Shown here in pieces: positions 62,459 to 62,561 of a stretch of 62,561 nt of DNA; within the stretch, counting starts at the first letter, position 1, and every line of letters begins with the position of its first letter. A program made the translations under genes and the position numbers. The notes below the pieces were generated by a model that worked only from the letters and a program-made list of their open reading frames with translations, was not told the DNA's origin and searched no databases. The stretch comes from Ignavibacteria bacterium RIFOXYC2_FULL_35_21 (GTDB taxonomy: Bacteria > Bacteroidota > Ignavibacteria > Kapaibacteriales > UBA2268): the NCBI GenBank assembly GCA_001804705.1, contig MHAY01000067.1, positions 1-62,561 of the forward strand, read 5' to 3'.

Positions 62459-62561
62459 TACAGCAAAATTTATTGAGAGTGTTATCTAAAGATAGATAAA
62501 AAGATCTCTCTATAATATTCAAAACTATTGTTCTCATTTATATTCCAACATAACCGTAAAC

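Overview
The window is AT-rich DNA, densely coded on both strands, from a member of the Bacteroidota/Chlorobi supergroup; Ignavibacteria- or Kapabacteria-like is my best guess. The evidence is a large secreted protein with a type IX secretion (T9SS) sorting tail (58638-62018), a lipoprotein with a similar tail (44015-44788), a T9SS plug/DUF5103-type protein (10676-12040), a BatA/BatD-like pair, HpnC/HpnD squalene-type synthases, a fused isobutyryl-CoA mutase, and many short intergenic palindromes of the kind common in that group. No rRNA or tRNA was seen, and the taxonomic call is inference.

Region 1 (155-8941, all minus strand) is a defence or DNA-processing island. It holds a RecQ helicase fused to a ComF-like phosphoribosyltransferase, overlapping a DprA-like gene; a beta-class DNA methyltransferase abutting a PD-(D/E)xK restriction endonuclease; a single-polypeptide fusion of a D12-class adenine methyltransferase with a PD-(D/E)xK-like domain; small ORFs; and a PolB-like 3'-5' exonuclease. 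Region 2 (9243-18189, plus strand) is mostly housekeeping: BamD, an envelope protein, a T9SS plug-like protein, an AmmeMemoRadiSam-type radical SAM enzyme, RecG, a GNAT acetyltransferase, 3-hydroxyacyl-CoA dehydrogenase and a TPR protein. Region 3 (18232-21391) is accessory: BrnT/BrnA toxin-antitoxin, DUF2283, a GxxExxY gene inside a cassette with long inverted terminal repeats, a highly structured candidate RNA ending in a terminator, an SDR reductase and an orphan antitoxin.

Region 4 (21454-36427) is a branched-chain acyl-CoA metabolism cluster: split biotin carboxylase and biotin carrier, methylglutaconyl-CoA hydratase, methylcrotonyl-CoA carboxylase beta, IcmF and two acyl-CoA dehydrogenases. 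It is followed by an archaeal-type HMG-CoA synthase, thiolase and DUF35 set. Together these link leucine/valine-type acyl-CoAs, HMG-CoA and acetyl-CoA. Three copies of a ~132-bp inverted-repeat element lie in the window, two of them around a small thioredoxin-like gene.

Region 5 (36591-39177, minus strand) is an unrecognised three-gene operon: a protein with a HEPN-like RN-x5-H motif and a possible winged helix, a small charged protein with a DNA-binding-like C-terminus, and a PD-(D/E)xK-like nuclease. It looks like a candidate defence system. A 0.9-kb repeat-rich gap follows. Region 6 (40091-62458) returns to core genes: SucC, TsaD, PurH, FolC, SDR, TPR, UvrC, a GH13 enzyme, DCC thiol oxidoreductase, HpnC/HpnD, orphan HicB, NuoE, a rhomboid-like protein without the catalytic serine motif, BatA/BatD-like and a 1126-residue T9SS-exported Asp-box protein. 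The window ends at a 5'-decayed four-helix-bundle gene.
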